NCBI RefSeq assembly: GCF_000725885.1
Contig: NZ_JODR01000025.1
Location: forward strand, 62,001 to 126,000
Source of the DNA: Streptomyces albus subsp. albus
GTDB lineage: Bacteria > Actinomycetota > Actinomycetes > Streptomycetales > Streptomycetaceae
Reading direction: 5' to 3'
DNA: 64,000 nt
The notes under the pieces were generated by a model. It searched no databases and was not told where the DNA came from. It saw only the letters and a list, made by a program, of their open reading frames with translations. Below are positions 26,459-34,776 of the stretch, piece after piece. Both the position numbers and the translations under genes were made by a program. Positions within the stretch are counted from its first letter, which is position 1; the number at the start of each line of letters is the position of its first letter.

Positions 26459-27295
26459 GTGTCCCCCATGCTCGATGTCAGCGACGCCGTACGCGCCGAG
26501 ATCGGCGAAGCCGAAGCCGAGAGGCTGCTCGCCGGCGAGAACACCCCAGGAGAGTACGACTGCACCTCGTGCCGCTCCCGGGGCAACACCAGTACGGAGC
26601 GCACCAGCACGGTGCTCTTCGTCGGCGAGGAGACGGCCGTCCTCGCCTTCGCCCACGCCGCCTGCATCCCCTCGCAGGTCGTGACCGTCTCCGAGGACCA
26701 GTTGCAGGGCGCCGTACGCACCCTCACCGAGGCCGACCAGCAGGCGGAGACCGCCGAGGCCCGGTCGTCCGCCGCCCAGGCCGCCCCGACCGTCGGGACG
26801 GCGCCCGAGCCGGGCCCCCGGCAGGCCGTGCTCGGCGTGACCTGCGGCCAGGTCCTCATCGAGGACACCCTGCACCCGGCGATCGTCGTGGAGCCCACCT
26901 CCCCCATCGCCCGCCCGGGCACCAACGGGCCGGGCGACGACTTCCTCCCCCTGCTGATCGAGCACGGCTTCCACCCCGTCACGGACGTCGCACAGCTGCC
27001 CCCACCGGTGACGGGCTGGTCGGTGCTGCTGGCGATGGGGCAGCTGCACGCCGTGCTCCAGCCGCCCGCCTCCCCCGGCACCCAGCCCGTCGCCTGGTGG
27101 CAGGCGCACCAGCCGCTCGCCGTCACCGAGGGCTGGCGCACCGCCGCGGCACGCAACCACACCGTGGTCGTCTACGCGGCCCCCGTGGGCTCCATCGGCC
27201 AGCAGCCCCGCGAGGACCTGCTGCGGGAGGCCCTGGAGAAGGCCGCGGCGGACGGGGTGCTGGTCGCCGGCACGATGCCGCTGGCGGGCACATGA
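26459..27295 (+). CDS. Conserved protein of unknown function with a CxxC/HxxC putative metal site
   Basis: Protein of 278 residues with no signal peptide or helix. The N-terminal third has C35-x2-C38 (DCTSCRSRG) and H66-x2-C69 (FAHAAC), a spacing that could hold one zinc ion. The rest is mixed alpha/beta (LLIEHGFHPVTDVAQLPPPVTGWSVLLAMGQLHAVLQP). The chosen GTG at 26459 has AGGAG 7 bases upstream; an earlier ATG lacks one. The stop overlaps the next start (ATGA), so the two proteins are co-translated. I recognise it only as a Streptomyces-conserved hypothetical at this locus (between rpf and der) and assign no function. Confidence 0.75.
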   Translation: MSPMLDVSDAVRAEIGEAEAERLLAGENTPGEYDCTSCRSRGNTSTERTSTVLFVGEETAVLAFAHAACIPSQVVTVSEDQLQGAVRTLTEADQQAETAEARSSAAQAAPTVGTAPEPGPRQAVLGVTCGQVLIEDTLHPAIVVEPTSPIARPGTNGPGDDFLPLLIEHGFHPVTDVAQLPPPVTGWSVLLAMGQLHAVLQPPASPGTQPVAWWQAHQPLAVTEGWRTAAARNHTVVVYAAPVGSIGQQPREDLLREALEKAAADGVLVAGTMPLAGT

Positions 27296-27759
27296 GCCGC
27301 GGCACGCCGGCCGCGGGGGGCCGCGGCGTGAGCGGCGAGTGGCAGCAGAACGGGCGATCAGGTCATTCCCGGACCGCGCCCGCATCCGGCACGCCGCACG
27401 GTCGTTGGGCAGACGTGCAGCATTACGAGCCACTCCGAGCCCATCCCGCCCCCCACGGCCACGGACGTCTCCCCGCGGCAGCGGCCCCCGCGGTCCCCCG
27501 CATGCGGTCGCCGCGCAGCACGTTCGCGGACGGGGCGACACCCATCTACGACTCGCTGTACGCGGAGTACCGCAGACTCTTCCGGGCGCTGCCCGGCGAC
27601 CGTACGGGCGAGGAAGAACTGCGGTTCGACTTCGGTACACCGTCCGGCGCGGGAACCGGCACCTGGAGCCGGCAGGACGCGCCGGTCACCCCCTGGCGCG
27701 CCCCCGCCTGGCACGTACCGGCGCTGCCGCCGGCCCCGCGCTACGGCCACCACCACTGA
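27292..27759 (+). CDS. Small Pro/Arg-rich protein coupled to the CxxC protein
   Basis: Predicted protein of 155 residues. The first 75 are low-complexity (Gly/Pro/Arg/His). The second half has a more conserved-looking helix IYDSLYAEYRRLFRALPGDRTGEEELRF and ends in a short His tail (YGHHH). Its ATG overlaps the upstream stop (ATGA). An internal ATG near residue 70 (MRSPRSTF) would give a compact protein of about 85 residues and may be the real or alternative start. A pair of strong terminators follows directly. Function unknown. Confidence 0.65.
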   Translation: MSRGTPAAGGRGVSGEWQQNGRSGHSRTAPASGTPHGRWADVQHYEPLRAHPAPHGHGRLPAAAAPAVPRMRSPRSTFADGATPIYDSLYAEYRRLFRALPGDRTGEEELRFDFGTPSGAGTGTWSRQDAPVTPWRAPAWHVPALPPAPRYGHHH

Positions 27760-27760
27760 A

Positions 27761-27788
27761 CCGGCCGGGCGGTTGTCCGCCCGGCCGG
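27761..27788 (+). terminator. Terminator of the 26459-27759 unit
   Basis: A perfect 12-bp stem (CCGGCCGGGCGG and complement) closes the tetraloop TTGT and begins one base after the stop codon. Confidence 0.85.
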
Positions 27789-27814
27789 CACCGGCGCACG
27801 CGGGCGCGCGCCCC

Positions 27815-27852
27815 ACCGGCCGTACGCCGCAGCGAGCGGGCGTACGGCCGGT
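27815..27852 (-). terminator. Terminator of der
   Basis: Perfect 14-bp arms (ACCGGCCGTACGCC and complement) enclose a 10-base loop, ending 2 bases from the der stop on the minus strand. Together with 27761-27788 it forms a back-to-back pair isolating convergent units. Confidence 0.85.
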
Positions 27853-27854
27853 TC

Positions 27855-29336
27855 TCACTTCTTCTTCCGGCCGCGCTTCTCCCGCACCCGCACCGAGATC
27901 TGCACCGGCGTCCCCTCGAAACCGAACTCCTCGCGCAGCCGGCGCTCGATGAACCGCCGGTAGCCCGCCTCCAGGAAGCCCGAGGCGAACAGCACGAACC
28001 GCGGCGGCTTGGTACCCGCCTGGGTGCCGAAGAGGACCCGCGGCTGCTTGCCGCCCCGGACCGGGTGCGGATGCGAGGCCACCAGCTCACCGAGGAAGGC
28101 GTTCAGCCTGCCCGTCGGCACCCGCGTCTCCCAGCCCGCCAGCGCCGTCTCGATCGCGGGCACCAGCTTCTCCACGTGCCGGCCCGTACGCGCCGAGACG
28201 TTCACCCGCGGCGCCCACCGCACCTGGACGAGCTCCTGCTCGATCTCCCGCTCCAGGTAGAAGCGGCGCTCCTCGTCCAGGGTGTCCCACTTGTTGTAGG
28301 CGAGGACGACGGCGCGGCCCGACTCGACGGCCATGGTGATGATGCGCAGGTCCTGGGTGCTGATCGACTCGCTCACATCGATCAGTACGACCGCCACCTC
28401 CGCCTTCTCCAGCGCGGCGGCCGTGCGCAGCGAGGCGTAGTAGTCGGCGCCCTCCGTCATGTGCACGCGCCGGCGGATACCGGCCGTGTCCACGAACTTC
28501 CAGGTCTTGCCGCCCAGCTCGATCAGCTCGTCCACCGGGTCACGCGTGGTGCCCGCCAGCTCGTTGACGACCACCCGCTCCTCGCCCGCCACCTTGTTCA
28601 GCAGCGACGACTTGCCGACGTTCGGCCGGCCGATGAGGGCCACCCGGCGCGGACCGCCCAGCACCACGTCGCCGAACGTCTCACGGGGCGCCTGCGGCAG
28701 CACCTTGAGGACCTCGTCCAGCATGTCGCCGGTACCGCGCCCGTGCAGCGCCGAGACCGGGTACGGCTCGCCCAGGCCCAGCGACCACAGGTAGGCGGCG
28801 TCCGCCTCGCCGGAGGGGCCGTCCACCTTGTTGGCGCACAGCACCACCGGCTTGCCCGCCCGGCGCAGCAGCTTGACCACGGCCTCGTCCGTGTCGGTGG
28901 CGCCCACCATGGCGTCCACCACGAAGACCACCGCGTCGGCCGCCTCGACGGCGAACTCCGCCTGCGCGGCCACGGACGCGTCGATGCCGAGCACGTCCTG
29001 CTCCCAGCCGCCGGTGTCCACCACCTTGAAGCGGCGGCCCGCCCACTCGGCCTCGTAGGTGACCCGGTCCCTGGTCACCCCGGGGCGGTCCTCCACGACC
29101 GCCTCCCGACGGCCGATGATCCGGTTCACCAGGGTCGACTTGCCGACATTCGGCCGGCCGACCACCGCCAGGACCGGCAGCGGACCGTGCCCGGCCTCAC
29201 CGAGCGCGCCCTCCACCTCTTCCCGGTCGAAGCCCTCCTCGGCAGCGAGCTCCATGAACTCGGCGAACTCGGCGTCACCCAACTCACCGTGGCCGTGCTC
29301 GATGCCGTCGTCGGCGGGGTGCATCTGGTCGTTCAT
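27855..29336 (-). CDS. der: Ribosome-assembly GTPase Der (EngA)
   Basis: Double-GTPase protein of 493 residues involved in 50S subunit maturation. An acidic N-terminal extension of about 50 residues, common in actinobacteria, precedes the two G domains. Each has a GRPNVGKS P-loop (about residues 60-67 and 233-240), DxxG motifs (DTGGWE, DTAGI) and NKxD (NKVDG, NKWDT). The C-terminal KH-like domain ends in a Lys/Arg-rich tail ([11 protein letters not shown]). It is the last gene of the cmk-plsC-der series; the gap after plsC is 83 bases. Confidence 0.97.
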   Translation of the reverse strand: MNDQMHPADDGIEHGHGELGDAEFAEFMELAAEEGFDREEVEGALGEAGHGPLPVLAVVGRPNVGKSTLVNRIIGRREAVVEDRPGVTRDRVTYEAEWAGRRFKVVDTGGWEQDVLGIDASVAAQAEFAVEAADAVVFVVDAMVGATDTDEAVVKLLRRAGKPVVLCANKVDGPSGEADAAYLWSLGLGEPYPVSALHGRGTGDMLDEVLKVLPQAPRETFGDVVLGGPRRVALIGRPNVGKSSLLNKVAGEERVVVNELAGTTRDPVDELIELGGKTWKFVDTAGIRRRVHMTEGADYYASLRTAAALEKAEVAVVLIDVSESISTQDLRIITMAVESGRAVVLAYNKWDTLDEERRFYLEREIEQELVQVRWAPRVNVSARTGRHVEKLVPAIETALAGWETRVPTGRLNAFLGELVASHPHPVRGGKQPRVLFGTQAGTKPPRFVLFASGFLEAGYRRFIERRLREEFGFEGTPVQISVRVREKRGRKKK

Positions 29337-29419
29337 GACGTCTCGTCCTCGTCGTTCAGCGGTTCCGTGAAGGGGCTGTCAATGGTGCGGGAAGACCGGC
29401 GGGGGAAGTGGCGGTACGG

Positions 29420-30079
29420 TCAGCGGCCGGTGAACCGCCTCGCGTCGTCAAGATGACCGGTCAGCCGCTGCTGGAGCTCCAGCGTCGCCTCGTCCAGCGC
29501 CTTCCGCGTCCGGCGCCCCGAGCCGTCGCCCACGGTGAACGGATCGCCGAAGACCACATCCACCCGGCTGCGCAGAGGCGGAAGCGCCCGTATCAGCCGG
29601 CCGGAACGCTCGGCGCTGCCGAGCACCGCGACCGGGACCACGGCGGCACCCGAACGCAGCGCGAAATAGGACAGCCCGGACCGGAGCGAGGCGAAATCGC
29701 CCCCGCCGCGGGTGCCCTCCGGGAAGATCCCCAGCACCCCGCCGCGCTCCAGCACCGCCAGCGCCTGCATGACCGCGCCGCGGTCGGCCGCATCGCGGTC
29801 CACCCGCAGCTGCCCGATCCCCCGCAGGAACGGATCCAGCGGCCCGACGAACGCCTCCTTCTTGATCAGGAAGTGCACCGGGCGGGGCGCCGTCCCCATC
29901 AGCATGGGGCCGTCGATGTTGTGCGCGTGGTTGACCGCCAGGATGACCGGGCCCGCCGCCGGCACCCGCCAGGCGCCCAGCACCCGGGGCCGCCACAGCG
30001 AATACATCAGCCCCACGCCCAGCGCCCGCCCGACGGCGGCACCCCGCTCCCCGGGCGCCTGAAGCGAACCGTCCGTCAC
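29420..30079 (-). CDS. 1-acyl-sn-glycerol-3-phosphate acyltransferase (PlsC family)
   Basis: Membrane-associated acyltransferase of 219 residues. The catalytic H-x4-D is in VNHAHNIDGP, and the substrate motif FPEGTRGGG is present. FLIKKEAF precedes the second block. The expected reaction is acylation of lysophosphatidate to phosphatidate. The GTG at 30079 overlaps the cmk stop as GTGA, so translation is coupled; longer in-frame starts lie inside cmk. The position between cmk and der is typical for actinobacteria. Confidence 0.9.
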   Translation of the reverse strand: MTDGSLQAPGERGAAVGRALGVGLMYSLWRPRVLGAWRVPAAGPVILAVNHAHNIDGPMLMGTAPRPVHFLIKKEAFVGPLDPFLRGIGQLRVDRDAADRGAVMQALAVLERGGVLGIFPEGTRGGGDFASLRSGLSYFALRSGAAVVPVAVLGSAERSGRLIRALPPLRSRVDVVFGDPFTVGDGSGRRTRKALDEATLELQQRLTGHLDDARRFTGR

Positions 30080-30819
30080 CTGGCCGCCTTCTCCACCGAC
30101 GGCTGTGCCTTGGCCGCCGCCGCCTTCTCTACCAGGGTGACGACGCACTCGATGACCTGCTCCAGGGTCAGGTCCGTGGTGTCCACCTCGACGGCGTCGT
30201 CGGCCTTCTTCAGCGGGGACGTCTTACGGCTGGAGTCGGCCTTGTCACGGGCGGCCAGCGCCTGCTGGGTGGCCGCCAGGTCGGTGACGGGCTTGCCGTC
30301 CGCCGTCTTCATCTCCCCGCTGCGGCGGGCGGCCCGCGCCTCGGGGGAAGCCGTCAGGAAGACCTTCAGGTCCGCGTGCGGCAGCACCGTCGTACCGATG
30401 TCGCGGCCCTCCACCACGATGCCGTCGGCGGCCTCGGCCGCGATGGACCGCTGGAGCTCGGTGATCCGCGTACGGACCTGGGGCACCGCGCTGACCGCGC
30501 TGACGGCGGCCGTCACCTCCTGGGTGCGGATCGGGCCCGAGGCGTCCACGCCGTCCGCAGAGATGGCCGGGTCGCGCGGGTCGGTGCCGGAGGTGATCAC
30601 CGGCTTGTCCGCCGCCGCGGCGATCGCCTCCGGGTCGGAGACGTCGACGCCGTTGTTCAGCATCCACCAGGTGATCGCCCGGTACTGCGCACCGGTGTCC
30701 AGGTAGCTCAGCCCCAGCTGGGCCGCGACGGCCTTGGAGGTGCTCGACTTGCCCGTGCCGGAGGGGCCGTCGATGGCGACAATCACTGCTGCAGGGGTCG
30801 CAGACACGGTGGTGGGCAC
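30076..30819 (-). CDS. cmk: Cytidylate kinase
   Basis: Phosphorylates CMP/dCMP. It has 247 residues, with P-loop GPSGTGKSS at residues 18-26, the CMP-binding YLDTGAQYRAITW, GRDIGTTVLPHADLKVFLTAS, and the lid residues RRSGE. Translation probably starts at GTG 30819; a GTG 12 bases further in (30807) has better ribosome-site spacing and is an alternative. It is followed by plsC with a 4-base overlap. Confidence 0.95.
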   Translation of the reverse strand: MPTTVSATPAAVIVAIDGPSGTGKSSTSKAVAAQLGLSYLDTGAQYRAITWWMLNNGVDVSDPEAIAAAADKPVITSGTDPRDPAISADGVDASGPIRTQEVTAAVSAVSAVPQVRTRITELQRSIAAEAADGIVVEGRDIGTTVLPHADLKVFLTASPEARAARRSGEMKTADGKPVTDLAATQQALAARDKADSSRKTSPLKKADDAVEVDTTDLTLEQVIECVVTLVEKAAAAKAQPSVEKAAR

Positions 30820-31066
30820 CTTTCGTGGTCGTGGGGCTCTCTCGGCGCGCGACGGCGCGGGGCGGGGCAGGGGCCCCGCACAAGGCTACCGGCTGTGGCG
30901 GACGGCCCTCGCCGCACGTCCGGGGCCCCGGACGGCACCCCCTCCCCGGCTGCTCCGCCACCCGCCCCAGCGGGCTGTGGCGCCCCGCTTCGGCCTGCGG
31001 TCCCGGGGTGGTTCGCGGCCTCGGCGGCGCCTTCCGGCCGGCGGCCTTGCGGCCCCGGCGGCGGGC

Positions 31067-32158
31067 CTACCGGCGCAGTGCCCAGCCGCGCTCGCGCAGT
31101 TCCTGCTCCAGGACCGGGACCGCGCCCGGCTCCACCATCAGCTGCATGTAACCCGCCTGCTGGCCGGTCGCGTGCTCGATCCGGACGTCCTCGATGTTGA
31201 CCCCCACCGAACCCGCGTCCGCGAAGATCCGGGCCAGCTGCCCCGGACGGTCGCTGATGAGCACGGTGACCGTCTCGTACCGCGTCGGCGCCTGACCGTG
31301 CTTGCCGGGCACCCGCGCCCGCCCCGCGTTGCCGCGGCGCAGCAGTTCCTCGACGCCCCTCGCCCCCGAGGCCCGCCGCGCCTCGTCCTGCGAGTCCAGC
31401 GCCCGCAGCGCCCCCACGGCCGCCTCCAGATCGGTGGCCACCGCCGCCAGGATGTCGGCCACCGGCCCGGGGTTGGCCGACAGGATGTCCACCCACATCC
31501 CCGGGTCGGACCCCGCGATCCGCGTCACGTCCCGGATGCCCTGGCCGCACAGCCGCACATCCGTCTCCGCCGCCTCCTCCAGCCGGGCCGCCACCAGACT
31601 GGAGAGCAGCTGCGGGGTGTGCGACACCAGCGCCACGGCACGGTCGTGCGCCTCCGCGTCCATCACCACCGGCACGGCCCCGCACAGCGCGATCAGCTCC
31701 AGCGCGAGGTTGAGCACCTCCGTGTCCGTGCCCTGCGTGGGGGTCAGCACCCACGGCCGGCCCTCGAACAGATCCGCCGTGGCCGCCAGCGGACCCGACC
31801 GCTCACGGCCCGACATCGGGTGACTGCCCAGGTAGGTGGTCAGATCGGCGCCCAGCTCGGCCAGCTCCCGGCGCGGCCCGCCCTTGACGCTGCCCACATC
31901 GATGACACCGCGCGCCAGACCGCGCCGCTGCACGTCCGAGACCGCCTCCGCGATGTGCGCGGGCGGTACCGCCACTATGGCCAGATCCACCGCGGAGCCA
32001 GGCTCCGGCTCGCCCTCCGTGCCCGCGCCCAGCGCGGCTGCCGTACGGGCCCGCTCCGGGTCACGGTCGCTGAGATACACCTGGACCCCGCGCGCCGCCA
32101 GGGCGAGCGCCGCCGAAGTACCGATGAGTCCCGTCCCGAGCACGAGGGCTGTGCGCAT
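31067..32158 (-). CDS. tyrA: Prephenate dehydrogenase
   Basis: NAD-dependent enzyme of the tyrosine branch, 363 residues. The Rossmann motif GTGLIGTS is at residues 8-15. The substrate region has GSHPMSGRERSGP, with the conserved histidine and arginine. Helical dimerization segments follow. A C-terminal ACT-like domain (about 285-355; TVLISDRPGQLARIFADAGSVGVNIEDVRIEH) is likely to sense an aromatic amino acid. Its ATG overlaps the aroH stop by one base (TAATG). Together they form the chorismate-to-hydroxyphenylpyruvate route. Confidence 0.95.
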   Translation of the reverse strand: MRTALVLGTGLIGTSAALALAARGVQVYLSDRDPERARTAAALGAGTEGEPEPGSAVDLAIVAVPPAHIAEAVSDVQRRGLARGVIDVGSVKGGPRRELAELGADLTTYLGSHPMSGRERSGPLAATADLFEGRPWVLTPTQGTDTEVLNLALELIALCGAVPVVMDAEAHDRAVALVSHTPQLLSSLVAARLEEAAETDVRLCGQGIRDVTRIAGSDPGMWVDILSANPGPVADILAAVATDLEAAVGALRALDSQDEARRASGARGVEELLRRGNAGRARVPGKHGQAPTRYETVTVLISDRPGQLARIFADAGSVGVNIEDVRIEHATGQQAGYMQLMVEPGAVPVLEQELRERGWALRR

Positions 32159-32529
32159 TACTGAGCGATGTCCTTGCGAAGTGCGGCGGCTGCGCCGAGG
32201 TACACGTGCTGGACGGCGGACCTGGGCAGCTCGGTCTCTGTGTGAGCCAGGATACGGACCACCCGGGGCATCGCGCCCGCCACATCCAGTTCCTGCGCGC
32301 AGATGAGCGGCACGTCCACGATGCCCAGCCTGCGGGCCGCCGCAGCGGGGAAGTCGCAGTGCAGATCCGGTGTCGCCGTGAACCAGATGCTGATCAGGTC
32401 GTCCGCCGTCAGGCTGTTGCGCTCCAGCACGGCGGTGAGCAGCTCACCGACCCGCTCGTGCATGTGCTCCGCGTCGTCCCGCTCCAACTGGACGGCGCCC
32501 CGCACCGCACGCACCGCTCGACCCGCCAC
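32158..32529 (-). CDS. aroH: Chorismate mutase, AroH class
   Basis: Monofunctional trimeric chorismate mutase of 123 residues, a normal length for the class. It shows VRAVRGAVQLERDDAEHM (active-site Arg and Glu), LISIWFTATPDLHCDFPAAAAR and VPLICAQELDVAGAMPRVVRIL, including the conserved arginine of the B. subtilis AroH active site. The GTG at 32529 has GGAG 8 bases upstream. Coupled to tyrA. Confidence 0.95.
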   Translation of the reverse strand: MAGRAVRAVRGAVQLERDDAEHMHERVGELLTAVLERNSLTADDLISIWFTATPDLHCDFPAAAARRLGIVDVPLICAQELDVAGAMPRVVRILAHTETELPRSAVQHVYLGAAAALRKDIAQ

Positions 32530-32621
32530 CTGTTGCTCCTTCCCGCACGCCGGTTACCTGGCCGGGAAAGCGTAGGTACTGCGCACGGGCGGATGTCCGG
32601 GCCGACCGCCCAGTGAGACGG

Positions 32622-32633
32622 TACAAGTGAAGC
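32622..32633 (+). promoter_or_regulatory. Candidate leaderless -10 element before the DUF952 gene
   Basis: TACAAG (32622-32627) ends 6 bases before the ATG at 32634, and no ribosome site is visible. The geometry fits a leaderless transcript. The element is short and therefore weak evidence. Confidence 0.3.
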
Positions 32634-32954
32634 ATGATCTTCCACGTGGTCCCGCTGGACGACTGGCTGCTGGCCCCGGACCGTCCCTACTCCCCCCGGG
32701 TACTGGCCGAGGACGGCTTCATCCCCTGCCTCGCCGACGAGGAGCGGGTGCTGGCCGTCGCCGACGCGCGCTTCCGGGAGACGGTGGGGCCCGTCATGGC
32801 CCTCATGATCGACGAGCGGCGGCTGGACGCGCGGGTGCGGTGGGAGCCGGAGCCGCGGATTCTGGGGAGGGTCAACCGGTCCGCGGTGGCCGGCATGCTG
32901 GAGGTCCGGCGCGACGAGGAGGGCCGTGCCCTCTCCCTCGCGCTGTGGTCCTGA
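32634..32954 (+). CDS. DUF952 family protein
   Basis: Small cytosolic protein of 106 residues. It starts MIFHVVPLDDWLLAPDRPYSPRVLAEDGFIPCL and ends with a short beta-rich tail. The opening I-[FY]-H-[IV] followed by W, then L-x-x-[ED]-G-F-I-[HP]-C, is the DUF952 pattern. The family has no established activity; a possible structural relation to ADP-ribosyltransferase-like folds is from memory and uncertain. It is divergent from aroH and convergent with rluB. Confidence 0.85.
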   Translation: MIFHVVPLDDWLLAPDRPYSPRVLAEDGFIPCLADEERVLAVADARFRETVGPVMALMIDERRLDARVRWEPEPRILGRVNRSAVAGMLEVRRDEEGRALSLALWS

Positions 32955-33022
32955 CCCGGGCTCCCGCCCCCGGCCCCCCGTGAGCGGGGCCCCACCCCGG
33001 CGGCCGGGCCCCTGATGAGGTC

Positions 33023-34063
33023 CTACAGCCCGACCTCGTTCATGAGCATGCCCACCTCCGTATTGGTCATCCGGCGCAGCCAGCCGGACTTCTGGTCCCC
33101 CAGGGCGATGGGCCCGAACCGGGTCCGCACCAGCTTCTCCACGGGGAACCCGGCCTCGGCCAGCATCCGCCGCACGATGTGCTTGCGCCCCTCGTGGAGC
33201 GAGACCTCGACGAGGTAGTTGTTGCCGGTGTTCTCGACCACCCGGAAGTGGTCGGCCCGCGCGTACCCGTCGTCCAGCCGCACCCCGTCCTTGAGCCGCT
33301 TGCCGAGGTCCCGCGGCAGCGGGCCCTGGATCGCGGCGAGGTACGTCTTGCGCACCCCGTAGCGGGGGTGGGTGAGCCGGTGGGCGAGCTCACCGTGGTT
33401 GGTGAGCAGGATCAGCCCCTCGGTCTCGGTGTCGAGACGGCCGACGTGGAAGAGCCGGGTCTCCCGGTTCTGGACGTAGTCGCCCAGGCACTGCCGGCCC
33501 TCGGGATCCTCCATGGACGCCACGACCCCGGCGGGCTTGTTGAGGGCGAAGAACACGTACGACTGGGTCGCGATGGTCAGCCCGTCGACCTTGATCTCGT
33601 CCTTGTCGGGGTCCACCCGCAGCCCCTGCTCGCGGACGATTTTGCCGTTGACCTCCACCCGTGCCTGGTCGACCAGTTCCTCGCAGGCCCGCCGGGAGCC
33701 CATCCCGGCGCGGGCGAGCACCTTCTGGAGGCGTTCGCCCTCCTGCTCCCCGAAGGTCTTGGGCAGCTTGACCGCGGGCTTGCTGTGCCGGGCGCGGTTG
33801 CGCTCCTCGATCTGGGCCTCGTACTCGCGGGGCCGCGCGGGCGCCGAGGGCTTGCGGGCGCGTGCCTTGGGGGCGCCGCTCTTGGTCACGTTCTTGCGGG
33901 GTCCGCCGGACGATGCTCCGGCCTTGCCGCCGCCTTGGGTGTAGCGGCGTTCCTCGGGGCGCAGCTGCCCGGAGCCGCCGCGGGAGGGCTGCTGCCCGCC
34001 CCGCCGGCCGCCGCTCCGCTTGCCGCCTCGGTTACCGCCGGTGTTCCTGCCGCTGCTTCGCAT
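33023..34063 (-). CDS. rluB: 23S rRNA pseudouridine synthase, RsuA/RluB family
   Basis: Protein of 346 residues. The N-terminal ~105 residues are a basic, Gly/Arg/Ser-rich extension (GGNRGGKRSGGRRGGQQ) that could bind RNA non-specifically. An S4 domain follows (about 108-165; RLQKVLARAGMGSRRACEELV). The catalytic domain has D211 in GRLDTETEGLILLTN, and the motif KTYLA. The ATG at 34063 shares one base with the scpB stop; a TTG one codon earlier is unlikely. As in many Gram-positives, it is the last gene of the scpA-scpB operon. Confidence 0.94.
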   Translation of the reverse strand: MRSSGRNTGGNRGGKRSGGRRGGQQPSRGGSGQLRPEERRYTQGGGKAGASSGGPRKNVTKSGAPKARARKPSAPARPREYEAQIEERNRARHSKPAVKLPKTFGEQEGERLQKVLARAGMGSRRACEELVDQARVEVNGKIVREQGLRVDPDKDEIKVDGLTIATQSYVFFALNKPAGVVASMEDPEGRQCLGDYVQNRETRLFHVGRLDTETEGLILLTNHGELAHRLTHPRYGVRKTYLAAIQGPLPRDLGKRLKDGVRLDDGYARADHFRVVENTGNNYLVEVSLHEGRKHIVRRMLAEAGFPVEKLVRTRFGPIALGDQKSGWLRRMTNTEVGMLMNEVGL

Positions 34064-34776
34064 CAATGTTCCGTCTGGGAGTGTGGGGAAGGGTCGTCTA
34101 CCTCGAACGACGGCATCCCTTCTGGGCTCTCCCCCTCCACGGCCTCCGCTTCCGGGAGGAAGGGCGCCAGTTCCGGAAGCTCGTCCAGGCCGCGCAGGCC
34201 CATCCGCTCCAGAAAGTAATGCGTCGTCCTGTACAGGATCGCACCTGTCTCGGGTTCCGTGCCCGCCTCCTCCACCAGACCGCGCTGGAGGAGGGTCCGC
34301 ATCACGCCGTCGCAGTTCACGCCGCGTACGGCGGAGACCCGGGAGCGGCTGACCGGCTGCCGGTAGGCGACGACGGCGAGGGTTTCGAGGGCCGCCTGGG
34401 TCAGCCGGGACTGCTGGCCGTCCAGGACGAAACGTTCGACGGCGTCCGCGTAGTCACCGCGGGTGTAGAAGCGCCAACCGCCTGCGACGAGCCGCAGTTC
34501 GAAGCCGCGCCCCTGGGCGGTGTACTCGTCGGCGAGTTCCCGCAGCGCGTCGGAGACCTCGCGGGGCCGGCGCTCCAGCACCTTGGCGAGGTGTTCGGCG
34601 GTGGCGGGCTCGTCGACCACCATGAGGACGGCTTCGAGGGCCGGTTTCAGGTCGAGTTCCGCGACGGCGGAGGCGCCCGCCGGCGGACCGGCCGCCGGGT
34701 CCTGCACCAGATCGTCCGTCTCGCCTGCGGCCTCCTGCACCTCGTAGGTCTCGGCGGCCGGGGCTGTGTCACTCAT
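34063..34776 (-). CDS. scpB: Segregation and condensation protein ScpB
   Basis: SMC accessory (kite) protein of 237 residues with two winged-helix domains (about residues 42-205): LKPALEAVLMVVDEPATAEHLA, then SRLTQAALETLAVVAYRQPVSRSRVSAVRGVN. It has an acidic N-terminal lead and an acidic C-terminal tail. ScpB dimers bind the ScpA kleisin in the SMC-ScpAB condensin. The start overlaps the scpA end by 8 bases. Confidence 0.95.
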   Translation of the reverse strand: MSDTAPAAETYEVQEAAGETDDLVQDPAAGPPAGASAVAELDLKPALEAVLMVVDEPATAEHLAKVLERRPREVSDALRELADEYTAQGRGFELRLVAGGWRFYTRGDYADAVERFVLDGQQSRLTQAALETLAVVAYRQPVSRSRVSAVRGVNCDGVMRTLLQRGLVEEAGTEPETGAILYRTTHYFLERMGLRGLDELPELAPFLPEAEAVEGESPEGMPSFEVDDPSPHSQTEH

